From positions 1-54,843 of the forward strand of contig JAQXTA010000001.1 of NCBI GenBank assembly GCA_029219245.1: a stretch of DNA of 54,843 nt. The letters run 5' to 3'. A program made the translations under genes and the position numbers. Positions 41,958 through 50,573 of the stretch are shown piece after piece (the first letter of the stretch is position 1; each line of letters starts with the position of its first letter). The stretch comes from Lachnospiraceae bacterium (GTDB lineage Bacteria > Bacillota > Clostridia > Lachnospirales > Lachnospiraceae). Under the pieces are notes generated by a model, which saw nothing but the letters and a program-made list of their open reading frames with translations, searched no databases and was not told the DNA's origin.

Positions 41958-43325
41958 CTAACTCTTTGTTTCCGATAGTGATTCCTCTCTGCGCAGTCTG
42001 GCAAAGAAAAAACCATCCGTTTTGTGAACGCCGGGCAACAGTTGTATCATACCATCTGCCCCTTCTTCTTTCAATGGTTCCTGCAAAAACGGAGCCATAC
42101 TTTCTTTGCGAAACGGGAAATTTTCACAAAGCCATTCCACCATTTTCTCATTTTCATCCGGATTAATGGTACAGGTACTATACATGAAAATACCTCCCGG
42201 TTTTACATAGGAGATAACATTCTTTAATATTTCCTTCTGAAGATTTGTAATCTCTTCCAGTGACTGCGGTGTTACATGATATTTGATATCCTGCTTTTTC
42301 CCAATCACACCAAGGCCGGAACAAGGCACATCGGCAAGCACCACATCGGCAAGCTGCTGCAAAGGTTTTTGAAAGATACGGGCATCTCCTACGGCCGCCT
42401 TTACATTTTCCTTTCTCATGCGCTTCCGGTTTTCTTCTATCTTGTCCACTTTGGATTCTGTCAGATCAAAAGCAAGCACTCTTCCCTTTTCTCCGGCTTT
42501 ACAGGCCGCATGAAGGGTTTTTCCACCCGGTGCCGCGCAGACATCGATAACGGTATCTCCCGCCTGAATATCTGCTGCCTCTACAACCAGCATGGAACTA
42601 ACATCCTGCACCGCAAAAAGACCTTCCTCATAGCCCGCAAGGCTGCGAATACCTTCTGTCTTTTCCACCTGCACCGCGTAAGGAAGATAGGGATGTTTTG
42701 TCACAACTGCTCCTTTTTTACTCCACTTTGTCAGAAGCTCCTGCCGCTCCGGCTCTGTCAGACTCTCCTCCAGACGAATCGTGACAGCACCCTCTTCTAA
42801 GAAGGCCTTTAGCATCTTCTCCGTTTGTTCTTCTCCGTATGCTTGGATGAACCGTTCCACAAGCCACTGTGGCATGGAATAAACCACTGACAGATAATTT
42901 AATTTATCATTTTCTTTCTCCGGATAAGCTATGCTTTCTTTCTGTCTGGATACATTCCGCAGTACCCCGTTCACATAGCCCTGCAAGGATTGAAATTTCC
43001 TCTTTTTGGCTAATTTTACTGCTTCATTACAGACTGCCGCATCCGGTATTCCATCTAAAAACAGCATCTGATATACACTCATCCGTAAAAGTTCCCGGAT
43101 AAGCGGTTTCATCTTTTTAACCGGCACCTTGGAAATCTGATTCAAAATATAGTCAATCTGTATCCTGCGTTCAATCGTCCCTTCCGTTACTCTTTTGATA
43201 AATGCCTTTTCTTTCGCATCCAGGTAATCATATTTCTCTAACACATCCGCAAGCAGCCGGTTACTGTACGCATCCGTTTTAGACAGCTCCAGCAGAATAT
43301 CCAAAATAATTTCTCTTGTATTCAT
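41958..43325 (-). CDS. rsmB: 16S rRNA m5C967 methyltransferase
   Basis: SAM-dependent methyltransferase of small-subunit rRNA. 455 residues: N-terminal NusB-like domain (about 1-130), then a Rossmann domain with VCAAPGGKTLHA near residue 256 and the catalytic cysteines in DVPCSGLG and YSTCTINPDEN. It starts two bases after the stop of the membrane protease gene and is followed by rlmN after 16 bases. Confidence 0.95.
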   Translation of the reverse strand: MNTREIILDILLELSKTDAYSNRLLADVLEKYDYLDAKEKAFIKRVTEGTIERRIQIDYILNQISKVPVKKMKPLIRELLRMSVYQMLFLDGIPDAAVCNEAVKLAKKRKFQSLQGYVNGVLRNVSRQKESIAYPEKENDKLNYLSVVYSMPQWLVERFIQAYGEEQTEKMLKAFLEEGAVTIRLEESLTEPERQELLTKWSKKGAVVTKHPYLPYAVQVEKTEGIRSLAGYEEGLFAVQDVSSMLVVEAADIQAGDTVIDVCAAPGGKTLHAACKAGEKGRVLAFDLTESKVDKIEENRKRMRKENVKAAVGDARIFQKPLQQLADVVLADVPCSGLGVIGKKQDIKYHVTPQSLEEITNLQKEILKNVISYVKPGGIFMYSTCTINPDENEKMVEWLCENFPFRKESMAPFLQEPLKEEGADGMIQLLPGVHKTDGFFFARLRREESLSETKS

Positions 43326-43327
43326 CT

Positions 43328-44047
43328 TTAATCTCTTCTTCTATTGTTATTGCCAAACAAAAGGATAAGACGAAGCAGCTGTAAAATCGAGGAAGCTGCT
43401 GCCGCTACATAAGTCAATGCCGCTGCGCTTAACACCTTCCGGCATCCTCTTGTTTCATCATTTTCCATCAAACCGTAGCTCCCCAACATGGAAAGTGCTC
43501 TGCCGGAAGCATTAAATTCTACCGGAAGGGTTACTACCTGAAATAAGACAGCCAGCGCAAATACCCAGATACCAATCTGGATAAACAACTGATTCATGCC
43601 AAACAGTACTCCCAGCAGAATAATCGGAATTCCCAGTTTCGAACCAATATTTGCCGCCGGAACTAAAGCCGTTCTGATTTTGAGGGGTGCATAACCCTTG
43701 TTATGCTGAAGGGCATGGCCACATTCGTGTGCCGCTACCCCGATTGCCGCAACAGAAGTAGAACCATAAGTAGCATCTGACAACCGCAATACTTTGGAAG
43801 ACGGATCATAATGGTCAGTGAGCTCCCCTCCAATGTGTTCCACACGCACATCATAAATACCGGAAAGCTCTAAAATACGCTGTGCTACCTGTGCTCCGGT
43901 CAGTCCGCTCCGGCTTCTTACCTTCGCATATTTATGAAAAGTACTGCTGACTTTCATTTGTGCAAAGATACAAAGCAGCGCACCAATAATTACCAAAAAG
44001 TAAGTTGGATCAAAATACATTCCATAAAAACCACCGTAATATCTCAT
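43328..44047 (-). CDS. YugP-type membrane zinc metallopeptidase
   Basis: About 239 residues with an N-terminal membrane segment, the zinc-binding HExxH motif (AAHECGHALQH, near residue 112) and further hydrophobic segments in the C-terminal half. It belongs to the neutral zinc metallopeptidase family of Bacillus YugP, whose substrate is not known to me. The second ATG (44047) is preferred, as GGAGG lies seven bases before it and only one base before the first. It sits between fmt and rsmB, adjacent genes in Bacillus, and is almost fused to rsmB. Confidence 0.88.
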   Translation of the reverse strand: MRYYGGFYGMYFDPTYFLVIIGALLCIFAQMKVSSTFHKYAKVRSRSGLTGAQVAQRILELSGIYDVRVEHIGGELTDHYDPSSKVLRLSDATYGSTSVAAIGVAAHECGHALQHNKGYAPLKIRTALVPAANIGSKLGIPIILLGVLFGMNQLFIQIGIWVFALAVLFQVVTLPVEFNASGRALSMLGSYGLMENDETRGCRKVLSAAALTYVAAAASSILQLLRLILLFGNNNRRRD

Positions 44048-44148
44048 ATTCATTCCTCCGTTTTTTGCTTACTGCCTGTCTTTTCATATAACATCCACTT
44101 TATCTTCCTATACAATGCTATACAGTTATCTTATCTTTCCATGCAATG

Positions 44149-45099
44149 TTATCCGAAAATTTCTCCCGGCTTAATCGGATACCCTAACAAAAAATCCTTG
44201 ACCGGCATTCTTTTTTTGCCTTCCAACTGTACTTCTGTGACTTTCAGAAGACCATCTCCTGTCTGTACATAAACAGCATCCTTTTCCACTGCTGCCACCA
44301 TACCCGGAAGTACTGCTCCTTCTGTCCTTAATTCTGTTGCATTTTTCTCACAGACATCACTTTCCCAGATTTTCAAAGTTTTGCCATGGAAAGAGGTATA
44401 TGCACTGGGCCAGGAATTCAGTCCTCTCACAAGTCTTTCTATCTCCGCTGCCGGTTTTGTCCATTCGATTTTTCCCATCGATTTCTGAAGCATTTTCGCA
44501 TAGCAGGAATCGGCATCGTTCTGTTTTACCGGTGTAACTTCTCCTGCTTCTATTTTCGATAATGCCTCCACTATCATTTCCGCACCCAGCTGTGCCAGTT
44601 TATCATGCAGGCTGTCCCCGGTTTCCTTCTTTGCAATCGGAATCTTACGGGCAAACAGCATATCCCCGGTGTCGATTCCCTTGTCCATCTGCATAATGGT
44701 AACACCGGTTTCCTTCTCCCCATTCAGGATTGCCCATTGAATCGGTCCCGCACCGCGGTATTTGGGCAGAAGCGATGCATGGATATTGATACAGCCAAAT
44801 TTCGGCATCGTTAAAATTTCCTCAGAAAGAATCTGTCCGAAAGCTGCCACCACAAAAACATCCGCCTCATAAGTCCGAAGCCGCTCCACCTCATCCGGCA
44901 TTTTTATTTTTACCGGTTGAAAAACCGGAATATTATATTTGAGTGCACAAGCCTTTACCGGTGTAATCTGCATCTCTTTGCCGCGTCCCTTCGGTTTATC
45001 CGGCTGTGTTACTACTGCCGTTACCTGATGTCCGGCTTTTATAATCGTTTCCAATGCAGCCACTGAAAAATCCGGTGTTCCCATAAATACTACTTTCAT
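44149..45099 (-). CDS. fmt: Methionyl-tRNA formyltransferase
   Basis: Formylates initiator Met-tRNA using 10-formyltetrahydrofolate. 316 residues with the catalytic Asn-His-Asp arrangement in CINIHASLLPKYRGAGP and DKGIDTGDML, and a C-terminal tRNA-binding domain with PVKDFLLGYPIKPGE. GGAGAG precedes the start. It follows def, the deformylase that acts on the same formyl group, by 44 bases. Confidence 0.96.
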   Translation of the reverse strand: MKVVFMGTPDFSVAALETIIKAGHQVTAVVTQPDKPKGRGKEMQITPVKACALKYNIPVFQPVKIKMPDEVERLRTYEADVFVVAAFGQILSEEILTMPKFGCINIHASLLPKYRGAGPIQWAILNGEKETGVTIMQMDKGIDTGDMLFARKIPIAKKETGDSLHDKLAQLGAEMIVEALSKIEAGEVTPVKQNDADSCYAKMLQKSMGKIEWTKPAAEIERLVRGLNSWPSAYTSFHGKTLKIWESDVCEKNATELRTEGAVLPGMVAAVEKDAVYVQTGDGLLKVTEVQLEGKKRMPVKDFLLGYPIKPGEIFG

Positions 45100-45143
45100 C
45101 TTTTCTCTCCGTTCCGAAACCTTTTCTTCTTTTTCTGTAACCG

Positions 45144-45620
45144 TTACTCTTCTTCCAAATCTTCCACATTCTGAAGTGGTCCATCCACCTTTTCCACATA
45201 CAGATGTCCGTCCAAGTGATCCAGCTCATGCTGAATTGCTCTGGCAAGCAGCTCTGTTCCTTCGAGTTCAAAAGGCTCTAGATTTTCATCATATGCAAGT
45301 ACCTTGACATAGTTTGCCCTTGTTACATTACCAGTCTTGCCCGGAACACTGAGACAGCCTTCGTAGCCGGTCTGTTCTCCGCTCATTTCTACAATTTTCG
45401 GATTTATCATCAGAATCGGGTCTTCCCCGGTCGTATCAATCACAACAATCCTTTTCAAAATTCCGACCTGGGGTGCTGCCAGGCCTACGCCATTTGCTTC
45501 ATACAAGGTATCAAACATGTCGTCAATTAACTCCTGAATGCGTGGTGTTATCTCCGTCACCTCTTTACAACGCTTTTCCAAAACGTGATCTCCCATCTCT
45601 CTGATTTTTCTGATTGCCAT
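45144..45620 (-). CDS. def: Peptide deformylase
   Basis: Removes the N-formyl group from nascent proteins. 158 residues with all three motifs: GVGLAAPQVG near residue 43, EGCLSVPG near 87 with the metal-binding Cys, and QHELDHLDG near 130. Type I by length and spacing. It lies between priA and fmt, as in Bacillus. Confidence 0.97.
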   Translation of the reverse strand: MAIRKIREMGDHVLEKRCKEVTEITPRIQELIDDMFDTLYEANGVGLAAPQVGILKRIVVIDTTGEDPILMINPKIVEMSGEQTGYEGCLSVPGKTGNVTRANYVKVLAYDENLEPFELEGTELLARAIQHELDHLDGHLYVEKVDGPLQNVEDLEEE

Positions 45621-45634
45621 CTTTTTTCTCCTTC

Positions 45635-47872
45635 TTAATAAGTATTCATCGGATCAAAATCAAACTGAACCGTCTGATTTTTTAATTCCTGCTGTCTAAT
45701 GTATTCTTCTAAAATATCCTTTATCTGCACAAGCTTCTCATAATCGGAATTCTTTAAGTATAACACATGTCGATACATGTCGTTTATCTTAGAAACTGCC
45801 GCCGGAGCCGGTCCGATAACAATAAGCTCTTTTTCCTCTCCGATTTTCTGATGCAGAAGTACGACAAACTTCTCCATCAGTCGGTTTCCTGCCTCTTCTG
45901 TTCCGGAAATCACCAGAACCGCAAGCATATGCGCGGCCGGCGGATAAGCCAACAGCTCCCTGTACATCATTTCTTCTTCGTAAAAGCTTTCATAATCCTG
46001 ATTTGCCGCATGGACAATGCTATAATGCTCGGGTTGATAGGTCTGTATGACAACTTCCCCCGGCTTATCTCCTCTGCCCGCTCTTCCGGCAGCCTGAGTC
46101 AATAACTGGAAGGTTCTCTCGCCGGCACGATAATCATTCTGATTCAGTGACAAATCAGCTGCCAGAATTCCTACTAATGTTACATTCGGAAAATCATGCC
46201 CTTTCACAATCATCTGGGTTCCTACCAAAACGTCTGCCTGCCCATCGGCAAACGTGGACAGAATTTTCTCATAGCTGTCCTTTGTCCTCGTGGAGTCGGC
46301 ATCCATCCGCAGCACTCTTGCACCCGGAAATTCTTTATGCACTGCCGCCTCTATCTGCTCTGTTCCCGCCTTGAAGCCCAGCAGATATTTGGAACCACAG
46401 GATGGACATTTTTCCGGTTTTCTCTCTTCATAGCCGCAATAATGGCACACCAGACTGCCATTTCGATGTTCGGATAAGGATACATCACAGTGGAGACATT
46501 TCATCACATGTCCACATGCCCTGCAGGAAACAAATCCTGCATAACCTCTCCGGTTTAAAAAGAGCATCGTCTGTTCTCCTTTTTCCAGCCGTACTGAAAT
46601 AAGTTCCTTTAATTTCCGACTGAAAATGGAACGGTTTCCTTCTTTCAATTCTTCCCGCAAATCTACGGTATATACCTGCGGAAGCCGTCCTCCGGTCAGA
46701 CGTTCTTTTAACGTATACAATTTATATTCCCCTTTCTTTGCCCGAAAATAGGCTTCTAAAGAAGGGGTTGCCGAGCCTAGCACCACACTGGCTCCTTTGC
46801 AGGAAGCAATCTGGATTGCCGTTTCTCTGGCATGGTACTTCGGCATGGACTCACTTTTATAGCTGTTCTCATGTTCTTCATCAATCACAATCACACCCAG
46901 ATTGGGAAACGGGGTAAAAAGTGCCGAGCGCGGTCCAATCATCACATCCAACAGTCCGTTTTTTGCGCGCTCCATCTGGTCATATTTTTCTCCCATGGAT
47001 AAGGTCGAATTCATAACCGAAACCCGGTCCCCGAATCTTTTGTAAAACCGCAAAAGTGTCTGATAAGTTAATGCAATTTCAGGAATTAACACAATTGCCT
47101 GCTTTCCCATCGCTATCATCTGCTCAATAATTCCAAGATAGACTTCGGTTTTTCCACTGCCGGTAATCCCATGAATCAGATAGGTTTCCCGCTTTCCCGC
47201 CAGGTAGTCGTGCATCACATCTTCCATAATAAACCGCTGTTCTTTGCTGAGAATTTTGGCGCTGTCCCGTTCGGAAATCCTTTTGACCGGATTGCGGTAA
47301 TACGACTCGGATTCTATGGTCAGAATCCCTTGCTTTTCCAGACTGTTTAATGTTGCTGCCGCCACATTCAATTTCTGTCGAAGAAGTTCATAGGGAAGAA
47401 CCTCTTCTTTGCGCAATGCTTCCAGCACTCTTGCCTTGGCTGTCTGGTGCTTTCTGATACACTCCGCAAGCTGCCGTTCAATTTCCTGTTCGCCACAGCA
47501 CCTGGTTACTTTCTTTTTTTCTAACTGCTTCAACTTCTGCTTTACCGGCAGTACGGTTTTGAGTGCCGTAATCATGGTCGAACCATAATGACGTTTCATC
47601 CAGTAAGCTGTCTGAATCAAATCGCCCTCTACCGTAGTTCCTTTTTCATCCAAACAGGTAATTTCCTTGATTTTATTCAGCGGATAATCCGTCTTATCCG
47701 AAACATCCACAACATAGCCTATCCTGTCATGATTTCCTTTTCCAAAAGGGACATGCACCCTGACACCGGGTGTAACTTGAGCACGCAGTCTATCCGGAAT
47801 TCTATATTGAAAAGGTCTGTCAACTTTTTCATGGGATATATCAATGATAATATCCGCATATTTATCACTCAT
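45635..47872 (-). CDS. priA: Primosomal helicase PriA
   Basis: 3'-5' helicase that reloads the replisome at stalled forks. 745 residues: N-terminal DNA-binding domain, helicase with Walker A GITGSGKTEVY near residue 242 and DEEHE box, the zinc-binding insertion with eight cysteines (CRACG, CLHC, CHYCG, CPSCG), and motif VI QAAGRAGRG. It follows murE by 24 bases and precedes def by 14. Confidence 0.97.
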   Translation of the reverse strand: MSDKYADIIIDISHEKVDRPFQYRIPDRLRAQVTPGVRVHVPFGKGNHDRIGYVVDVSDKTDYPLNKIKEITCLDEKGTTVEGDLIQTAYWMKRHYGSTMITALKTVLPVKQKLKQLEKKKVTRCCGEQEIERQLAECIRKHQTAKARVLEALRKEEVLPYELLRQKLNVAAATLNSLEKQGILTIESESYYRNPVKRISERDSAKILSKEQRFIMEDVMHDYLAGKRETYLIHGITGSGKTEVYLGIIEQMIAMGKQAIVLIPEIALTYQTLLRFYKRFGDRVSVMNSTLSMGEKYDQMERAKNGLLDVMIGPRSALFTPFPNLGVIVIDEEHENSYKSESMPKYHARETAIQIASCKGASVVLGSATPSLEAYFRAKKGEYKLYTLKERLTGGRLPQVYTVDLREELKEGNRSIFSRKLKELISVRLEKGEQTMLFLNRRGYAGFVSCRACGHVMKCLHCDVSLSEHRNGSLVCHYCGYEERKPEKCPSCGSKYLLGFKAGTEQIEAAVHKEFPGARVLRMDADSTRTKDSYEKILSTFADGQADVLVGTQMIVKGHDFPNVTLVGILAADLSLNQNDYRAGERTFQLLTQAAGRAGRGDKPGEVVIQTYQPEHYSIVHAANQDYESFYEEEMMYRELLAYPPAAHMLAVLVISGTEEAGNRLMEKFVVLLHQKIGEEKELIVIGPAPAAVSKINDMYRHVLYLKNSDYEKLVQIKDILEEYIRQQELKNQTVQFDFDPMNTY

Positions 47873-47896
47873 TCCTTAACCTCTCGCTTTAGTATC

Positions 47897-49363
47897 TTAT
47901 CTGCCTGTCAGAATATCCCGGATTAAATCTCTTTCATCCATTGGGTATTTTACTCCCTTGATTTCCTGATAATCCTCATGTCCTTTTCCTGCCAGGACAA
48001 TAATATCCCCCGGTTCGCCATGTTCTATCGCATAGGCAATTGCTTCCTTCCGGTCACAGATTTCCACATATTTTCCATCCGTTTTCGCAATGCCGATTTT
48101 AATATCATCAATAATCGCCTGCGGTTCTTCAAAACGAGGGTTATCGGAAGTAATAATAGTCAAGTCGGCCATTTTGCCACTGACCTCGCCCATTTCATAT
48201 CTCCGCAGTTTGGAACGATTTCCGCCACAGCCGAAAACACATACCAGCCGATGCGGCTTATATTCCTTCAGGGTGGACAAAAGACTCTCCAATGCCATGG
48301 CATTGTGTGCATAATCAATCATCAAGGTAAAGTCATCCGATACTTTTACCAATTCGATTCTGCCTTTTACCTTCGCCTGCAAAAGAGCTTTCTGAACGGC
48401 TTCTTTGGTTACTCCAAAATGACGGCAGATGGCAATTGCCGTTAGTGCATTATAAACACTGAATCTGCCCGGTGTTGCAATCTCTACCGGAAAGTCCATC
48501 AGACCTTTTACCTCAAAGGATACTCCCAGTCTACCACCACCGGAAATCAACTGTAAATTTTCCGCTTTCAAATCCGCATCGGTTTCTATTCCATAGGTTT
48601 CCAGCTTACAAGTGTGTCCTGCGGTTATCTGCTCCCAGTGCTTATCATCTTTATTAACGATTCCTACTTTACATTGTTGAAACAACATCCCTTTACAGGC
48701 CATGTAGTCTTCAAAATCTTTATGTTCATTGGGCCCAATATGGTCCGGTTCAATATTGGTAAAAATACCAAAATCAAAAACAAAGCCCTGGGTTCTATGA
48801 AGCATCAGCCCCTGGGAAGATACTTCCATCACTACCGTATCGCATCCGGCATCCACCATCTGCCTGAAATACTGCTGCACCAGATAAGATTCCGGTGTGG
48901 TATTGTTGGCATGAATATGCGTGTCTCCAATAATCACTTCGATGGTACCAATCAGACCGACCTTGCGCCCTGCCTGCTCCAGAATGGATTTTACCAGATA
49001 GGTCGTTGTCGTCTTGCCCTTGGTTCCCGTAATGCCGATAACCTGCAGTTTTTCAGCCGGATTTCCAAAATAGGCGGCAGAAATAAATGCCATGGCATAT
49101 CGGGTATCCTCTACTTTAATAACCGTTACCTCTGCTTCTTTGGGAAGTTCTATCTCCTCCTGTACCACCAGAACAACTGCTCCATCAGAAACTACCTGCG
49201 AAGCGAAATCATGTCCGTCTACATTCGCTCCTTTAATACAAATAAACAGACAGCCCGGTGTTACCTTTCTGGAATCATATACGACTTCTGAAACCTCTGT
49301 ATCCTCAGTTCCTCTCACGCACTGATACTCTAGTCCGGATAATAATTCCTTTAATCTGCTCAT
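47897..49363 (-). CDS. murE: UDP-MurNAc-tripeptide synthetase, meso-diaminopimelate type
   Basis: Adds the third residue of the peptidoglycan stem peptide. 488 residues with the Mur ligase ATP loop GITGTKGKTTTT near residue 110 and the substrate motif DNPR (in TSDNPRFEEP near residue 400), which marks meso-diaminopimelate rather than lysine. The ATG at 49363 has AAGGAG upstream. It starts the run leading to prkC and rsgA rather than lying in a division-cell-wall cluster, and has its own promoter. Confidence 0.95.
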   Translation of the reverse strand: MSRLKELLSGLEYQCVRGTEDTEVSEVVYDSRKVTPGCLFICIKGANVDGHDFASQVVSDGAVVLVVQEEIELPKEAEVTVIKVEDTRYAMAFISAAYFGNPAEKLQVIGITGTKGKTTTTYLVKSILEQAGRKVGLIGTIEVIIGDTHIHANNTTPESYLVQQYFRQMVDAGCDTVVMEVSSQGLMLHRTQGFVFDFGIFTNIEPDHIGPNEHKDFEDYMACKGMLFQQCKVGIVNKDDKHWEQITAGHTCKLETYGIETDADLKAENLQLISGGGRLGVSFEVKGLMDFPVEIATPGRFSVYNALTAIAICRHFGVTKEAVQKALLQAKVKGRIELVKVSDDFTLMIDYAHNAMALESLLSTLKEYKPHRLVCVFGCGGNRSKLRRYEMGEVSGKMADLTIITSDNPRFEEPQAIIDDIKIGIAKTDGKYVEICDRKEAIAYAIEHGEPGDIIVLAGKGHEDYQEIKGVKYPMDERDLIRDILTGR

Positions 49364-49401
49364 GAAATCCACTCCTTGCCCTCTCACATTCTTCTTTAAA
49401 T

Positions 49402-49430
49402 AAAATAGCACGAAACACACCCTTTTTCAA
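49402..49430 (-). promoter_or_regulatory. Promoter of murE
   Basis: TTGAAA (-35, complement of 49425-49430) and TATTTT (-10, complement of 49402-49407) with a 17-base spacer. The rest of the 255-base gap to the kinase gene is AT-rich with no further feature except the terminator. Confidence 0.6.
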
Positions 49431-49581
49431 CTTTACTTTGTCTTCATACTTACTTCAAACTTTGTTAATGGAAGTTTATATTTTTATTAGAAAGTAAACA
49501 CATTTTGGACACATTTTCAATTTATGATAATAACCAAGATAGTTGAAAAACTCACTATCTCCCCCCTCATAAGAAAATGCG

Positions 49582-49608
49582 AAAAGCCTGAGATTTTCTC
49601 AGGCTTTT
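49582..49608. terminator. Terminator of the 1-phosphofructokinase-type gene
   Basis: A perfect 11-bp stem (AAAAGCCTGAG at 49582-49592, CTCAGGCTTTT at 49598-49608) with a 5-base loop, 11 bases after the kinase stop. It has T-rich flanks on the plus strand as well. Confidence 0.85.
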
Positions 49609-49618
49609 TCGTTGTACT

Positions 49619-50548
49619 TTATGCAAGTTCTTCGATTGTCACCGTATCATATAATTCTTCTGCCGTTTCCATCGGAATATTTGCGCTTTCAATGGTTGTC
49701 GCATTCGCAGCCGAAAGCGCGGCAGCCCTACGCAATGCCTCTTCCTCCGAATCACCCCGCAGTATGGACATCGCATAAGAAGCCACGACACTGTCTCCGC
49801 AGCCTACCGTATTAACTGCATGAATTCTTTTGGTTTTGGCAAAATAGATATGTTCTCCGCTTACCGAAAGCAGTCCACTTTTTCCCATTGATACAATTAC
49901 CCGGTTGATGCCTGCTGCCTGCAATGCCCTTGCCGCACTGATTACTGCCTCTTTATTAACCAGTTTATGCCCGATAATATATTCTAATTCCTTCTGATTC
50001 GGTTTGATCAGATATGGTTTGCCGCCAATTCCTTTCCGCAAACTTTCTCCACTGGTATCTAACAGTACACGAATCCCCTTACAGGCTGCTGTCTCTATCA
50101 GTGTTTTATAGATATTCTCCTGCATACCATTTCCGATGCTGCCGGATAGTACCACCAGTTCACAGGAAGACAGCAATTCTTCATACTGTGCAAGAAACTT
50201 TTGCTGACCTGCTTCATCAATAACCGGACCCGGCTCCAGAATCTCCGTCACATACCCATTATCTGCCAGAATATTCATATTATTCCTTGTTTCTTCCTCC
50301 ACCGCTATAAAACGGCACATAACCTGTTTTTCTTTCAGATAATCTTCGATAAACTGCCCCGAATAACCGCCAAGAAAGCCTGTTGCGCAAACCGGGAAGC
50401 CGTATTGGTTCAATATTTTCGTTACATTAATTCCTTTCCCTCCGGCAATTTTCATTACCGTCCGCATACGGTTCACATGTCCGGTTATCAGTTCTCCCGT
50501 CGTATAGGTTTTATCCACTGCCGGATTTAAAGTCACTGTAAGTATCAT
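49619..50548 (-). CDS. 1-phosphofructokinase / tagatose-6-phosphate kinase family sugar kinase
   Basis: PfkB-family kinase of 309 residues that probably phosphorylates fructose 1-phosphate or a related hexose phosphate. It begins MILTVTLNPAVDKTY, typical of FruK/LacC, and has the GGKGINVTKIL substrate-binding segment near residue 38 and the catalytic TVGCGDSVVA near residue 247 (Asp of the GxGD motif present). The ATG at 50548 follows AGGAGG. No fructose PTS or fruR gene is adjacent; it follows recJ by 25 bases, so the sugar substrate is uncertain. Confidence 0.85.
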   Translation of the reverse strand: MILTVTLNPAVDKTYTTGELITGHVNRMRTVMKIAGGKGINVTKILNQYGFPVCATGFLGGYSGQFIEDYLKEKQVMCRFIAVEEETRNNMNILADNGYVTEILEPGPVIDEAGQQKFLAQYEELLSSCELVVLSGSIGNGMQENIYKTLIETAACKGIRVLLDTSGESLRKGIGGKPYLIKPNQKELEYIIGHKLVNKEAVISAARALQAAGINRVIVSMGKSGLLSVSGEHIYFAKTKRIHAVNTVGCGDSVVASYAMSILRGDSEEEALRRAAALSAANATTIESANIPMETAEELYDTVTIEELA

Positions 50549-50573
50549 CGCTATCCTCCTATCTGCCATCTTT

